This document shows positions 8,932 to 15,970 of a DNA stretch of 33,602 bases, piece by piece. A program made the translations under genes and the position numbers. Positions within the stretch are counted from its first letter, which is position 1. Each line of letters starts with the position of its first letter. The stretch is from Acidobacteriota bacterium (GTDB lineage: Bacteria; Acidobacteriota; Aminicenantia; Aminicenantales; Aminicenantaceae): the NCBI GenBank assembly GCA_018894615.1, contig JAHIPL010000239.1, forward strand, positions 1-33,602. The letters are read 5' to 3'. The notes under the pieces were generated by a model. It searched no databases, was not told the DNA's origin, and was given only the letters and a program-made list of their open reading frames with translations.

Positions 8932-10217
8932 GGGTGCAGCAGTCCCTGTTTCCGGAAACGTGTATAAAATAAAATCAAGATCAAAAGACTCTCCACCATG
9001 AACACAATGATGGTCGAATAGGCAATTCCAATCAAGCCGAAACGATAAAAAAGAATAATGTTCAGAGGAATGTTTGTCAGAGCCGTGAGGCTGTAGACAG
9101 TCAACAAAGCACTTTCATTATGGGTTGCTTGAAGACAGGTCGCGAAGGGGAGAGAAAAAAAGGTGAACGGAAGATAAAACACGAGAATTTTTAATATAGA
9201 TCCCGAAGCCGCATATTTTTGTTTAAAAAGCAAAAGGACCAGATCTTCGCCAAAATAATAGATAAATACACATCCAAAAAAAACAACGGCAGCTAAACCG
9301 ACGCCATACAACAAAAGCGTGTGTTTTTTCAATTTGTTTGCCGCAAAATATTTAACGGCAATCGGGAAAAATGCCATTGCAATGACATTTCGAAGCATGA
9401 GCCCTTCCCTCCCGATTTCATGCGCCACGCTGTAGAGGCCCACATCGGTCGGAGTGGAGAGAAAAGATATCATGAGGATATCGATGCGAACGGCAAAAGT
9501 ATTGATAAATCCCATCAGTGAAAAAACAAGGAGAGGCTTCATAATCGATGGATCCAAATGGAGTTTGAAATTCCATCGAAATCTCGCAAATTTTCTCGAA
9601 ACAAAATAATTCAGGCAGAGAACCCCTCCCTTGAAAAAAACATTGACAAGGAGGATAACGCCAACACCGGCACCTAAATACAGAGCTAAAATCGAGAATC
9701 CCGCTACAAGAATGCGTGTTAAGACCGAAAAATAGGACAGGTATTCCATCCGCTCCTTTGTCTGATAAATCGCCCCCAGAAATGAATCCAGACCGAAATA
9801 CATGACCTCCGTGCTGAAGAGGATGATCAAAACCTTGACCTGGGGAGAATAATTTGTGAAAAAGGAGGATACGACACAAAGGACAAATGCGGTGCCGATT
9901 AGAAAGAGGCGTAATCCGATCGTTTTTTCCAGAATAGACGGAAGATCAGACTCGGAACGACTCCCTTCCCGGACAACTATTTTTGACAGCCCATTCAGCA
10001 CAAATAGATGAAAAAAGGAGACAAAGGCGAATACGGTGGCGTATATCCCGTATTTCTCGGGGCCGAGGAGACGGGCGATAAACAAAAATCCAACAAAACC
10101 GATCACCTGTGAGATCAACGTCCCGCCGCTTAAAAAAGCGGCATTCTGAAAACCTTTGATAAATGGATTCTGCAACGTCTTTTTCAACGAACTTTTATCA
10201 CATTCATATCGAATCAT
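8928..10217 (-). CDS. Wzx-like polysaccharide flippase (MOP superfamily)
   Basis: This 429-residue protein has about twelve to fourteen hydrophobic helices. Its N-terminal segment (GFQNAAFLSGGTLISQVIG, then ARLLGPEKYGIYATVFAF) is typical of the Polysacc_synt/MVF part of the MOP exporter superfamily. Such proteins move undecaprenyl-linked repeat units from the cytoplasmic to the periplasmic leaflet. The ATG at 10217 lies inside the end of the upstream DUF354 gene (14 bp overlap), and the stop overlaps the next gene as ATGA. No good Shine-Dalgarno sequence precedes the start, consistent with translational coupling. This is one of two flippases in the window; the other lies at 32598-33602. The serviced repeat unit cannot be deduced. 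Confidence 0.92.
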   Translation of the reverse strand: MIRYECDKSSLKKTLQNPFIKGFQNAAFLSGGTLISQVIGFVGFLFIARLLGPEKYGIYATVFAFVSFFHLFVLNGLSKIVVREGSRSESDLPSILEKTIGLRLFLIGTAFVLCVVSSFFTNYSPQVKVLIILFSTEVMYFGLDSFLGAIYQTKERMEYLSYFSVLTRILVAGFSILALYLGAGVGVILLVNVFFKGGVLCLNYFVSRKFARFRWNFKLHLDPSIMKPLLVFSLMGFINTFAVRIDILMISFLSTPTDVGLYSVAHEIGREGLMLRNVIAMAFFPIAVKYFAANKLKKHTLLLYGVGLAAVVFFGCVFIYYFGEDLVLLLFKQKYAASGSILKILVFYLPFTFFSLPFATCLQATHNESALLTVYSLTALTNIPLNIILFYRFGLIGIAYSTIIVFMVESLLILILFYTRFRKQGLLHP

Positions 10218-11232
10218 TTAAGAAAGCATTAAAAAACCGAACCAACCAATCCGTCAGATTTTCCTTTTCGGAGAGAAGTTTCCGTCTTTTTAACGCCCAG
10301 GCTGTTTCCAACTCCTTCTGAGAGAGAAGTTCGCGGATTTTTTCGAGCATGGCGGCCTCCTGTCCCGGTTTAAAGCCGTAAGACAATTCATACCGCCGGT
10401 CCATCTCTTCAAGGACGGAAATCCGGCCCACAAAGGAATTGTAGCGGATGGAAGGCACCCCCAGGCAGGCCGCTTCCATGGACATCGTTTGTGAATCGGA
10501 AAGAATGAGTTTGGCCAAACCTAACACATGATGGATGTCCAAGGGATCGATCTCGAACTGAGTATCCTTCTCAGAACTTCGAACGACCGGATAGGAGGAA
10601 ATGACCTTTTCCACCTCCAACCAAACCTCTGATGATATCCCCTGTTCTTTCCAGTCATGATGGGCTTGATAAGCTGAATGCCGAACAACAATGTATTGAT
10701 GGGGTTCAAGCCCGTATTTGTTTTTTATGAGTTGTTGATCGGGCTGGAACACATCCGGATGAAGATAGGCCAGCTCGTGAAATGAGTTGTGGAACGTTCG
10801 TTTTTTACGCCATTTTGTGAAGCGCAGATTTTGTGGAATGATGATTCCGGTAGCGAATGGATAGGTCAATTTCGCAAAAAGAGGAACAATATCGTCATCA
10901 TCTTCTTCTAGGATGTATGACCTGACGGAGGAAAGGACGGAAAGATGGGCGATGGAAACGGATGTCCCAAATGCAAGATGAAATCCATGCCGCCTGTGCA
11001 GGTTGAATACGGAAACATCTCTTTTCAGAAGTTCCAGCAGCATGGCCGGAGCCCCTTTTTTCATGCGGCTCAAACACACATGATCGATTCCGTACGCATC
11101 CAACAATTGAACTGTGATATCCTTGTCCCGCGAAGCAACAACAATGGTGTGATCCCGATCTTTTAAATACTGAATAAAATGCTTGAACAGATGGACATGG
11201 GCCGGATGGCCGATATCAAACAGGATATTCAT
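10204..11232 (-). CDS. DUF354 family protein (GT-B-like fold)
   Basis: I place the start at the ATG at 11232, giving 342 residues beginning MNILFDIGHPAHVHLFKHFI, the standard N-terminus of DUF354 proteins. A TTG six codons upstream (11250) overlaps the previous stop but lacks support. Family hallmarks seen are the GHPAHVH loop, FGTSVSIAHLSVL around residue 88, and the C-terminal SDSQTMSMEAACLGVPSIRYN (about 240-262), reminiscent of the UDP-binding region of UDP-GlcNAc 2-epimerase and MurG-like GT-B folds. DUF354 proteins occur widely in polysaccharide loci, but their reaction is not established. A glycosyltransferase or nucleotide-sugar epimerase/hydrolase role is plausible. It sits between the GT2 enzyme and the flippase in the same operon. 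Confidence 0.88.
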   Translation of the reverse strand: MNILFDIGHPAHVHLFKHFIQYLKDRDHTIVVASRDKDITVQLLDAYGIDHVCLSRMKKGAPAMLLELLKRDVSVFNLHRRHGFHLAFGTSVSIAHLSVLSSVRSYILEEDDDDIVPLFAKLTYPFATGIIIPQNLRFTKWRKKRTFHNSFHELAYLHPDVFQPDQQLIKNKYGLEPHQYIVVRHSAYQAHHDWKEQGISSEVWLEVEKVISSYPVVRSSEKDTQFEIDPLDIHHVLGLAKLILSDSQTMSMEAACLGVPSIRYNSFVGRISVLEEMDRRYELSYGFKPGQEAAMLEKIRELLSQKELETAWALKRRKLLSEKENLTDWLVRFFNAFLNDSI

Positions 11233-11246
11233 GACTGGAAATCCGG

Positions 11247-12215
11247 TCAATCTTTCTTCTTCGATTCGTAGGCATCTCTGCGGGCGAAATAGAGCAGTCG
11301 TTCCTGGTTGATGCGCATGCGGCTGAACATCTCCATGAAGATTCCGGTGATCAAAAAGAAGAGGGAAAGCAGAAGAAGCGTCCCCGAAACAAAGGCCGCC
11401 CAGGTATGGGGTTTGAAGAGGCCGGTCCGGATGTAATGAACGATGAAAAACAAGGCTAGACCAAGACCAAAAACCGCCAGAATCGCACTGAGAAATCCCA
11501 TGAGCTTCATCGGTTTGTAATCACGGATGGCCATGGTGATAATTTTAATCGTTTGAAAGCCGTACTGGAAAAGATTGGATGAGATCTTTGACTTTCCGAA
11601 TTCGCGTTCACTGCGGACTTTGACGGGAACCTCCATTATGGGAACGTCTTTATACGCCAGATCTATGAATGTCTCCTGCGTATAGGTAAACTTACCGAAC
11701 AGGTTCATTCGAAGAGCCGCCTCCCGGGAATATCCTCGATAGCCACAGGAAACATCATGAAATTTTTTCCCGACGATCTTGCTGATGATCCAGGACATCA
11801 GCCGATTCCCCCATTTTTTCGAAAATGAGAGATGAAAATCGGGATCTTTTATTAAAAAGCGGGACCCTGTTACAAATTCCGCTTTTCCCTCCAATAAAGG
11901 CGCAATGATTTGCGGGATTTCCTTTGGATTGAACTGGCCGTCCGCGTCGATATTGACGATGATATCCGCTTGAAGCTCCAGAGCCCTTGTCAACCCTCTG
12001 CGGAAAGCAACACCCAGTCCCAGATTCTTGGGGTGGGATATCACCTCCGCGCCGGCCGAACGGGCGATCTCCGCCGTTCCATCCGTCGATCCGTCATCGA
12101 TCACAACAGTCTTCATTTCATCGATCCCTTCGATGGAAGAAGGGATATCGCGAATCACTTGGGCGACAGTGGCCTCCTCATTAAAAGCCGGAATGATGAC
12201 AATCAGTTTTTTCAT
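11247..12215 (-). CDS. GT2 polyprenyl-phosphate sugar synthase (DPM/GtrB-like)
   Basis: This 322-residue protein has a GT-A catalytic domain. PAFNEEATVAQVI lies near residues 9-21, VIDDGSTDGT near 39-48 and NIDADGQFNP near 88-97, giving the nucleotide- and metal-binding aspartates. The CGYRGYSREAA and RSEREFGKSKI segments are typical of dolichyl-phosphate mannose synthase relatives. Two hydrophobic helices near the C-terminus (about 240-262 and 275-305) anchor it in the membrane. The family transfers a sugar from UDP or GDP to polyprenyl phosphate for later use by GT-C enzymes in the periplasm. The polytopic protein at 6730-8196 is a candidate partner. A strong purine-rich ribosome site (AGAGGATCGA) precedes the ATG. 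The sugar is unknown. Confidence 0.9.
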   Translation of the reverse strand: MKKLIVIIPAFNEEATVAQVIRDIPSSIEGIDEMKTVVIDDGSTDGTAEIARSAGAEVISHPKNLGLGVAFRRGLTRALELQADIIVNIDADGQFNPKEIPQIIAPLLEGKAEFVTGSRFLIKDPDFHLSFSKKWGNRLMSWIISKIVGKKFHDVSCGYRGYSREAALRMNLFGKFTYTQETFIDLAYKDVPIMEVPVKVRSEREFGKSKISSNLFQYGFQTIKIITMAIRDYKPMKLMGFLSAILAVFGLGLALFFIVHYIRTGLFKPHTWAAFVSGTLLLLSLFFLITGIFMEMFSRMRINQERLLYFARRDAYESKKKD

Positions 12216-12239
12216 TCGATCCTCTCCAAACGATTAACA

Positions 12240-13436
12240 TCACCTGCCCTGATGGGCGCACAATAATCCTTCCATCTCAGCGATGAGTTTAAGAAACCGG
12301 GAAGCACTGCGGCCGTCTCCAAAAGGATTGTCAGTATCAATATTTTCATGCCGAAGGGACGGTTTTTTTGTCTCAGATATGATCCGTGCTGAATCAGATC
12401 CGACTAAAACGTTCTTTCCATCTTGAAGGGTTTCCACCCATTCCGTTTCATCCCGCAGCGTGATACAGGGGACGTTTAAAAAATAGGCCTCCTTCTGCAT
12501 GCCTCCGGAATCCGTCAGCAGTTTCCAGGCATTCCGAAGCAGGATCAACATATCGAAGTATCCCACCGGTTCCATCAAATGAATATTTGAGCCGGACAGA
12601 TCGAGGTCCAGAGTCTTCAGCATTTTTTGTGTTCGCGGATGAGCGGGGAAAATGACAGGTTTCAATAAAGAGATCTCGCGAAACGCATGAACGATCTCCC
12701 GCAGCCTCTTGTGATCGTCCGTATTTTCCGCCCTGTGAAGAGTGGCCAGGAAGTACCCTTGAGGTTCAAGCTTCAGTTTCTGCATAATCCGTGATTTCTG
12801 TTCCGCCACCTCCATACTCAGACGCACCGCATCATACATCATATCCCCGACATTGATACCCACGGGAAAATGTTCAGGAAGTGGACCCCATTTTTCATCC
12901 GGATCGGGCGCCAGATTGCCGTCAAACAGAAAGTTATCGAAACCTTCCTTTTTTAAAATGCGGAAGGCGTTAACCGTCGGGACGCAAAGAATATCCGAAC
13001 AGTGATCGGTCAAAATCCGATTGATTTCTTCAGGCATGCGCCGATTATAGCTTCGAAGGCCCGATTCGACATGGGCAACGGGAATATGCAGTTTGGCGGC
13101 AGCCAGGGCACCTGCCAGTGTTGAATTGGTATCTCCATAAACAATGACAAGGTTGGGTTCATCTTCGATCAAACAGCCTTCCACCTTTTGAAGAATATTC
13201 CCGGTTTGAACCGCATGCGGGCCGGATCCCACTTCAAGATTCACATCAGGAACCGGAATGTCCAATTGATCGAAGAAAACCTTGTTCATGAAGTAGTCAT
13301 AATGCTGCCCGGTGTGAATAATCTTGTGGCTCATTTTGACACCGTTGATCACGTTCTTCTCATCCCGAAGAATTCTTGCGATCGGTGCAACTTTTATAAA
13401 CTGAGGCCGAGCGCCGATGATACTGACGATCTTCAT
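12240..13436 (-). CDS. wecB: UDP-N-acetylglucosamine 2-epimerase (non-hydrolysing)
   Basis: This 398-residue protein is a clear WecB/MnaA homologue, interconverting UDP-GlcNAc and UDP-ManNAc in the cytoplasm. Visible signatures are IGARPQFIKVAP (7-18), VYGDTNSTLAGAL with Asp102, AHVESGLRS with Glu124, PEEINR with Glu136/137 and ATLHRAEN with His234. All expected catalytic acids and the histidine are present. It is somewhat longer than the usual 370-380 residues because of an insertion around residues 165-197 (DNFLFDGNLAPDPDEKWG). It is the first gene of the long minus-strand operon and follows a leader containing a promoter-like pair and an ops-like element. A second, frameshifted paralogue lies at 31509-32596. 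Confidence 0.93.
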   Translation of the reverse strand: MKIVSIIGARPQFIKVAPIARILRDEKNVINGVKMSHKIIHTGQHYDYFMNKVFFDQLDIPVPDVNLEVGSGPHAVQTGNILQKVEGCLIEDEPNLVIVYGDTNSTLAGALAAAKLHIPVAHVESGLRSYNRRMPEEINRILTDHCSDILCVPTVNAFRILKKEGFDNFLFDGNLAPDPDEKWGPLPEHFPVGINVGDMMYDAVRLSMEVAEQKSRIMQKLKLEPQGYFLATLHRAENTDDHKRLREIVHAFREISLLKPVIFPAHPRTQKMLKTLDLDLSGSNIHLMEPVGYFDMLILLRNAWKLLTDSGGMQKEAYFLNVPCITLRDETEWVETLQDGKNVLVGSDSARIISETKKPSLRHENIDTDNPFGDGRSASRFLKLIAEMEGLLCAHQGR

Positions 13437-13529
13437 GGAACGTTGCGTTAAAACCCCGCCCTCGCTTGAACAACCATTTCATAAACCTTTTTCATTTTCA
13501 CCGATCAGTCTTCCGGTCGATCATTAAGA

Positions 13530-13541
13530 CAGGCTACCGCC
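13530..13541 (-). promoter_or_regulatory. ops-like element (RfaH-type antitermination signal)
   Basis: Read on the minus strand, these 12 bases are GGCGGTAGCCTG. They match the enterobacterial ops sequence GGCGGTAGCGTG at 11 of 12 positions, including the invariant GGCGGTAG and the T at position 11. In enteric bacteria ops pauses RNA polymerase and recruits RfaH, a NusG paralogue, so that long polysaccharide operons are read without Rho-dependent termination. Here it lies in the leader of a 13-gene polysaccharide operon in the correct orientation. It falls only about 5 bases after the start site predicted from the best -10 hexamer, closer than in classic examples, so either the start is further upstream or the match is fortuitous. 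Confidence 0.55.
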
Positions 13542-13552
13542 GTTGAAAAGTT

Positions 13553-13582
13553 ATATTATCACCCCGGCTCCTTTGAAAGCAA
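13553..13582 (-). promoter_or_regulatory. Candidate sigma-70 promoter for the minus-strand operon
   Basis: On the minus strand TTGCTT (13582-13577) is followed after 18 bases by TAATAT (13558-13553), with TG one base upstream of the -10 hexamer as in extended -10 promoters. It faces wecB, and transcription would begin near 13546, leaving a leader of about 110 nt. The site fits the divergent gene arrangement, but no start site has been measured and other AT-rich hexamers exist nearby. Confidence 0.5.
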
Positions 13583-13649
13583 TCGCTAAAAACAACATCG
13601 GAACGCCGGCTGAACTGGTACAAGATCAATCGATCATTCCATTCAGAAC

Positions 13650-13681
13650 TTGACCCCTTTCCGGCATGAAAGGGGTTTCAA
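13650..13681. repeat. Strong inverted repeat in the divergent intergenic region
   Basis: The sequence ACCCCTTTC (13653-13661), a 6-base loop CGGCAT, and GAAAGGGGT (13668-13676) form a perfect 9-bp stem. The stem extends by TTGA/TCAA pairs if one T is bulged. On the plus strand it is followed by a T-rich run (about 13676-13689), so it looks like an intrinsic terminator. No plus-strand gene ends just before it, however. It may be a regulator binding site, a leader hairpin of the plus operon, or a terminator left from a lost gene. Confidence 0.6.
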
Positions 13682-13759
13682 TTTTATATAGCCAGCAAAC
13701 AGCCCATAATGATATGATAAAAAATTAATCAATCCCATGGGTAAAAATAACGTCATACC

Positions 13760-14830
13760 ATGAATATTCTTGTTTTTGCAGGGCTGAGCGACAAAAAACT
13801 GACCAGTAAGCTGGAACCCCTCCTCAATCTTCCCCAAGTTAAGGAGGTTTTCCTTGTGCGCAACAGGCCGCTTGTTTTAGAGAAGGTCAGATCCATCACT
13901 CCATCATTCCCTTTCAATTTTTCGGTAGCAAGGGAAGTTCTCAAATTCCGGAAGGGATGGAGGCTCCTCAAAACACATGAGATCGACTGCATCATCGGGA
14001 TATTTTTGCGGCCCCACTGCCTATATGCCTTTCTTCTCAGCAAACTCTTTAAAAAACCGGCGATCTATCTGCTGATCGGAAATGACGTCGATTTTCTGGT
14101 GAGACACCCCCGGATCTTCCGATCATTTTTCAAGCAGGCCTCAGCCATCGGTGTGCGGGGCCCCCGCTCCAAAGAGCGCCTGCAGAGAGTTTTTCCTCAC
14201 CCGATTCCCTTCTTTCAACACAACAATGTGTATGACATTCCGGATCAGGATACCGCCCAATCCGTCCCGGGATCGAAGGACATCGACATTCTCACCATCG
14301 CCGATTTTTCCCGTGTTAAAAGGATCGATATCTTTCTCAACGTTATTTCCAGGCTGAAAAACGATTTTCCAAACATTCGGGCCGTTATGCTCGGCGGAGG
14401 GCGGCGGGCTTCTTTTTATCAAAAAATGCGCACCAGAATGGGGCTGGAATCTCATGTGTTTTTTGATGGAGTTGTTCCCGATGTGCGCCCCTCTCTTGAA
14501 AGAAGCCGGATCTTTGTTTTGACCTCAGAAGCGGAAGGTCTGCCCATGGCCATGATTGAAGCCATGTCCGCCGGTCTTCCCTGTGTTGTTCCGGACGTTG
14601 GAGATATCACATCCATCGCCCACGACGGACAAAACGCCTTCGTTGTGAAGCCCCGGGATGTTGATGAATTTGCCGAAAAAATCATTACTCTTCTCCACAA
14701 CCAGGAATTGTTGAAAGAGCTGGGCCAAAACGCCAAAGAGACGATCCAAAATAAAAAAAGGGAATTCTCACTCGATTTCAACGCGCGTATCTGGGAGAAG
14801 ATCCTTGAAAAAAGTATAATACCCTCATGA
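13760..14830 (+). CDS. Glycosyltransferase family 4 protein
   Basis: This 356-residue protein is a GT-B glycosyltransferase. The C-terminal domain contains IDILTIADFSRVKRIDIFL (start of the donor domain), MLGGGRRASFYQKM, and near residues 256-275 the classic EAEGLPMAMIEAMSAGLP with the two glutamates that contact the nucleotide sugar. A VVPDVGDI turn follows. It has no membrane helix and probably acts peripherally at the inner face. It is the first gene of the plus-strand block, and the ATG has no obvious Shine-Dalgarno sequence. The stop overlaps the next gene by ATGA (14827-14830). Donor and linkage are unknown. Confidence 0.9.
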   Translation: MNILVFAGLSDKKLTSKLEPLLNLPQVKEVFLVRNRPLVLEKVRSITPSFPFNFSVAREVLKFRKGWRLLKTHEIDCIIGIFLRPHCLYAFLLSKLFKKPAIYLLIGNDVDFLVRHPRIFRSFFKQASAIGVRGPRSKERLQRVFPHPIPFFQHNNVYDIPDQDTAQSVPGSKDIDILTIADFSRVKRIDIFLNVISRLKNDFPNIRAVMLGGGRRASFYQKMRTRMGLESHVFFDGVVPDVRPSLERSRIFVLTSEAEGLPMAMIEAMSAGLPCVVPDVGDITSIAHDGQNAFVVKPRDVDEFAEKIITLLHNQELLKELGQNAKETIQNKKREFSLDFNARIWEKILEKSIIPS

Positions 14831-15969
14831 ATATCGCCTATCTCTCCTTCGCCACCCTTCCTTCAAGAGCGGCGCATGGTGTCAACATCATCAAAATGTG
14901 CGAAGCATTAACGGAAATCGGTCACAACGTCATTCTCTATGCCGACAGCCGCGAACCGGCGCAGGAGATTTTGGATTTATACGCGGTGGAACATCCATTT
15001 GCCGTCAAGCGCATACGTCTGGTCAAAATCCGCGTTCTCGGTCGGCTCCTTTCACTTCTAAAAACGGCGTCCGCGGTCCGGCGCAGCCCTCCCGATCTCC
15101 TTTATACGCGGGATGTCTTCACCGGTCGGCTTGCAGCAAAACTCAATATTCCTTTCGTTTTTGAGCTCCATGAAATTCATCCCTCCGGACTGCGCGATTC
15201 TTTATTTCGGAAACTGATCTCGAGCACCAGCTGCAAACGCCTCATCTATATTTCCTACCGAATGAAAAAGCTGACGGAGGAAAAATACGGTTCAGCGGTC
15301 ACCGCCCTCGATTCAAAAGTGGCCCATGACGCCGCGGATCTCAAACTCTATGATTCACGTTCTGAACCAGGCGCCTTTAGACGGGAACTCAATCTACCGG
15401 AGAAAGCATTCATTGTCGGCTACTCGGGAAGTCTGTTTCCGGGAAGGGGGATGGAGATCATTCTTCATGCCGCTCAATCTCTACCAGATGTCACATTCCT
15501 GATTGTCGGCGGTGAGGGACATTATCTCTCCGAATTCAAGGAAAAGGTCGATAAATCCGGCGGTAATGTCCTTTTCAAAGGATTTATTCCTTATAAAAAC
15601 GTTCCGCGTCATCTTTTGGCCTGCGACGTGCTTCTCATGCCTTATCAAAGGAAGGTCCTTCACCGGCAGAAAAAGCACGATACGGCGGAATATATGTCCC
15701 CGTTAAAAATGTTCGAATACATGGCAGCTGGAAAAGCCATCATTTCGTCCCGAATACCCGTCCTTGAAGAAATCCTCCACAATGAGGAAAACGCCCTCCT
15801 GGTCGCCCCGGATAATAAACAGGAGTGGATAGAGGCGATATCACGACTCAAAGATCATCCGGATTTAGCGGCGAAACTTGGTCAAAACGCCCGCCTGGAT
15901 GTACAGGACCATTCATGGCGTCGCCGGGCCGAACGCATTATGGATAAAGTTTACCTCATACAAGACTAA
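14827..15969 (+). CDS. Glycosyltransferase family 4 protein
   Basis: This 380-residue GT4 enzyme starts MNIAYLSFATLPSRAAHGVN, with the acceptor-domain loop of many trehalose-synthase-like and WbuB-like GT4 proteins. The donor domain includes FIVGYSGSLFPGRGMEIIL, FLIVGGEGHYLSEF, FKGFIPYKNVPRHL and then, near residues 290-308, SPLKMFEYMAAGKAIISS, corresponding to the conserved E-x7-E region. The C-terminus ends HSWRRRAERIMDKV, common in this subfamily. It overlaps the preceding GT4 gene by 4 bp and ends 1 bp before the amidotransferase gene, so the three are co-transcribed. The transferred sugar is unknown. Confidence 0.92.
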   Translation: MNIAYLSFATLPSRAAHGVNIIKMCEALTEIGHNVILYADSREPAQEILDLYAVEHPFAVKRIRLVKIRVLGRLLSLLKTASAVRRSPPDLLYTRDVFTGRLAAKLNIPFVFELHEIHPSGLRDSLFRKLISSTSCKRLIYISYRMKKLTEEKYGSAVTALDSKVAHDAADLKLYDSRSEPGAFRRELNLPEKAFIVGYSGSLFPGRGMEIILHAAQSLPDVTFLIVGGEGHYLSEFKEKVDKSGGNVLFKGFIPYKNVPRHLLACDVLLMPYQRKVLHRQKKHDTAEYMSPLKMFEYMAAGKAIISSRIPVLEEILHNEENALLVAPDNKQEWIEAISRLKDHPDLAAKLGQNARLDVQDHSWRRRAERIMDKVYLIQD

Positions 15970-15970
15970 C

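Larger units (their letters stand above)
13437..13759. other. Divergent intergenic region between wecB and the plus-strand glycosyltransferases
   Basis: This 323-bp stretch contains no convincing reading frame. It holds the minus-strand promoter candidate, the ops-like element and the inverted repeat listed separately. For the plus strand, CATAAT (13705-13710) and TATGAT (13713-13718) are possible -10 hexamers in an AT-rich stretch, but neither has a good -35 partner. The octamer CGATCATT occurs twice (13518-13525 and near 13630-13637), a possible but unsupported operator. Confidence 0.6.

Noticed and set aside
13683-13718. A plus-strand promoter for the GT4 gene at 13760
   Set aside because: CATAAT and TATGAT are acceptable -10 hexamers, but I found no -35 hexamer at a proper distance, so I did not list it as a feature.
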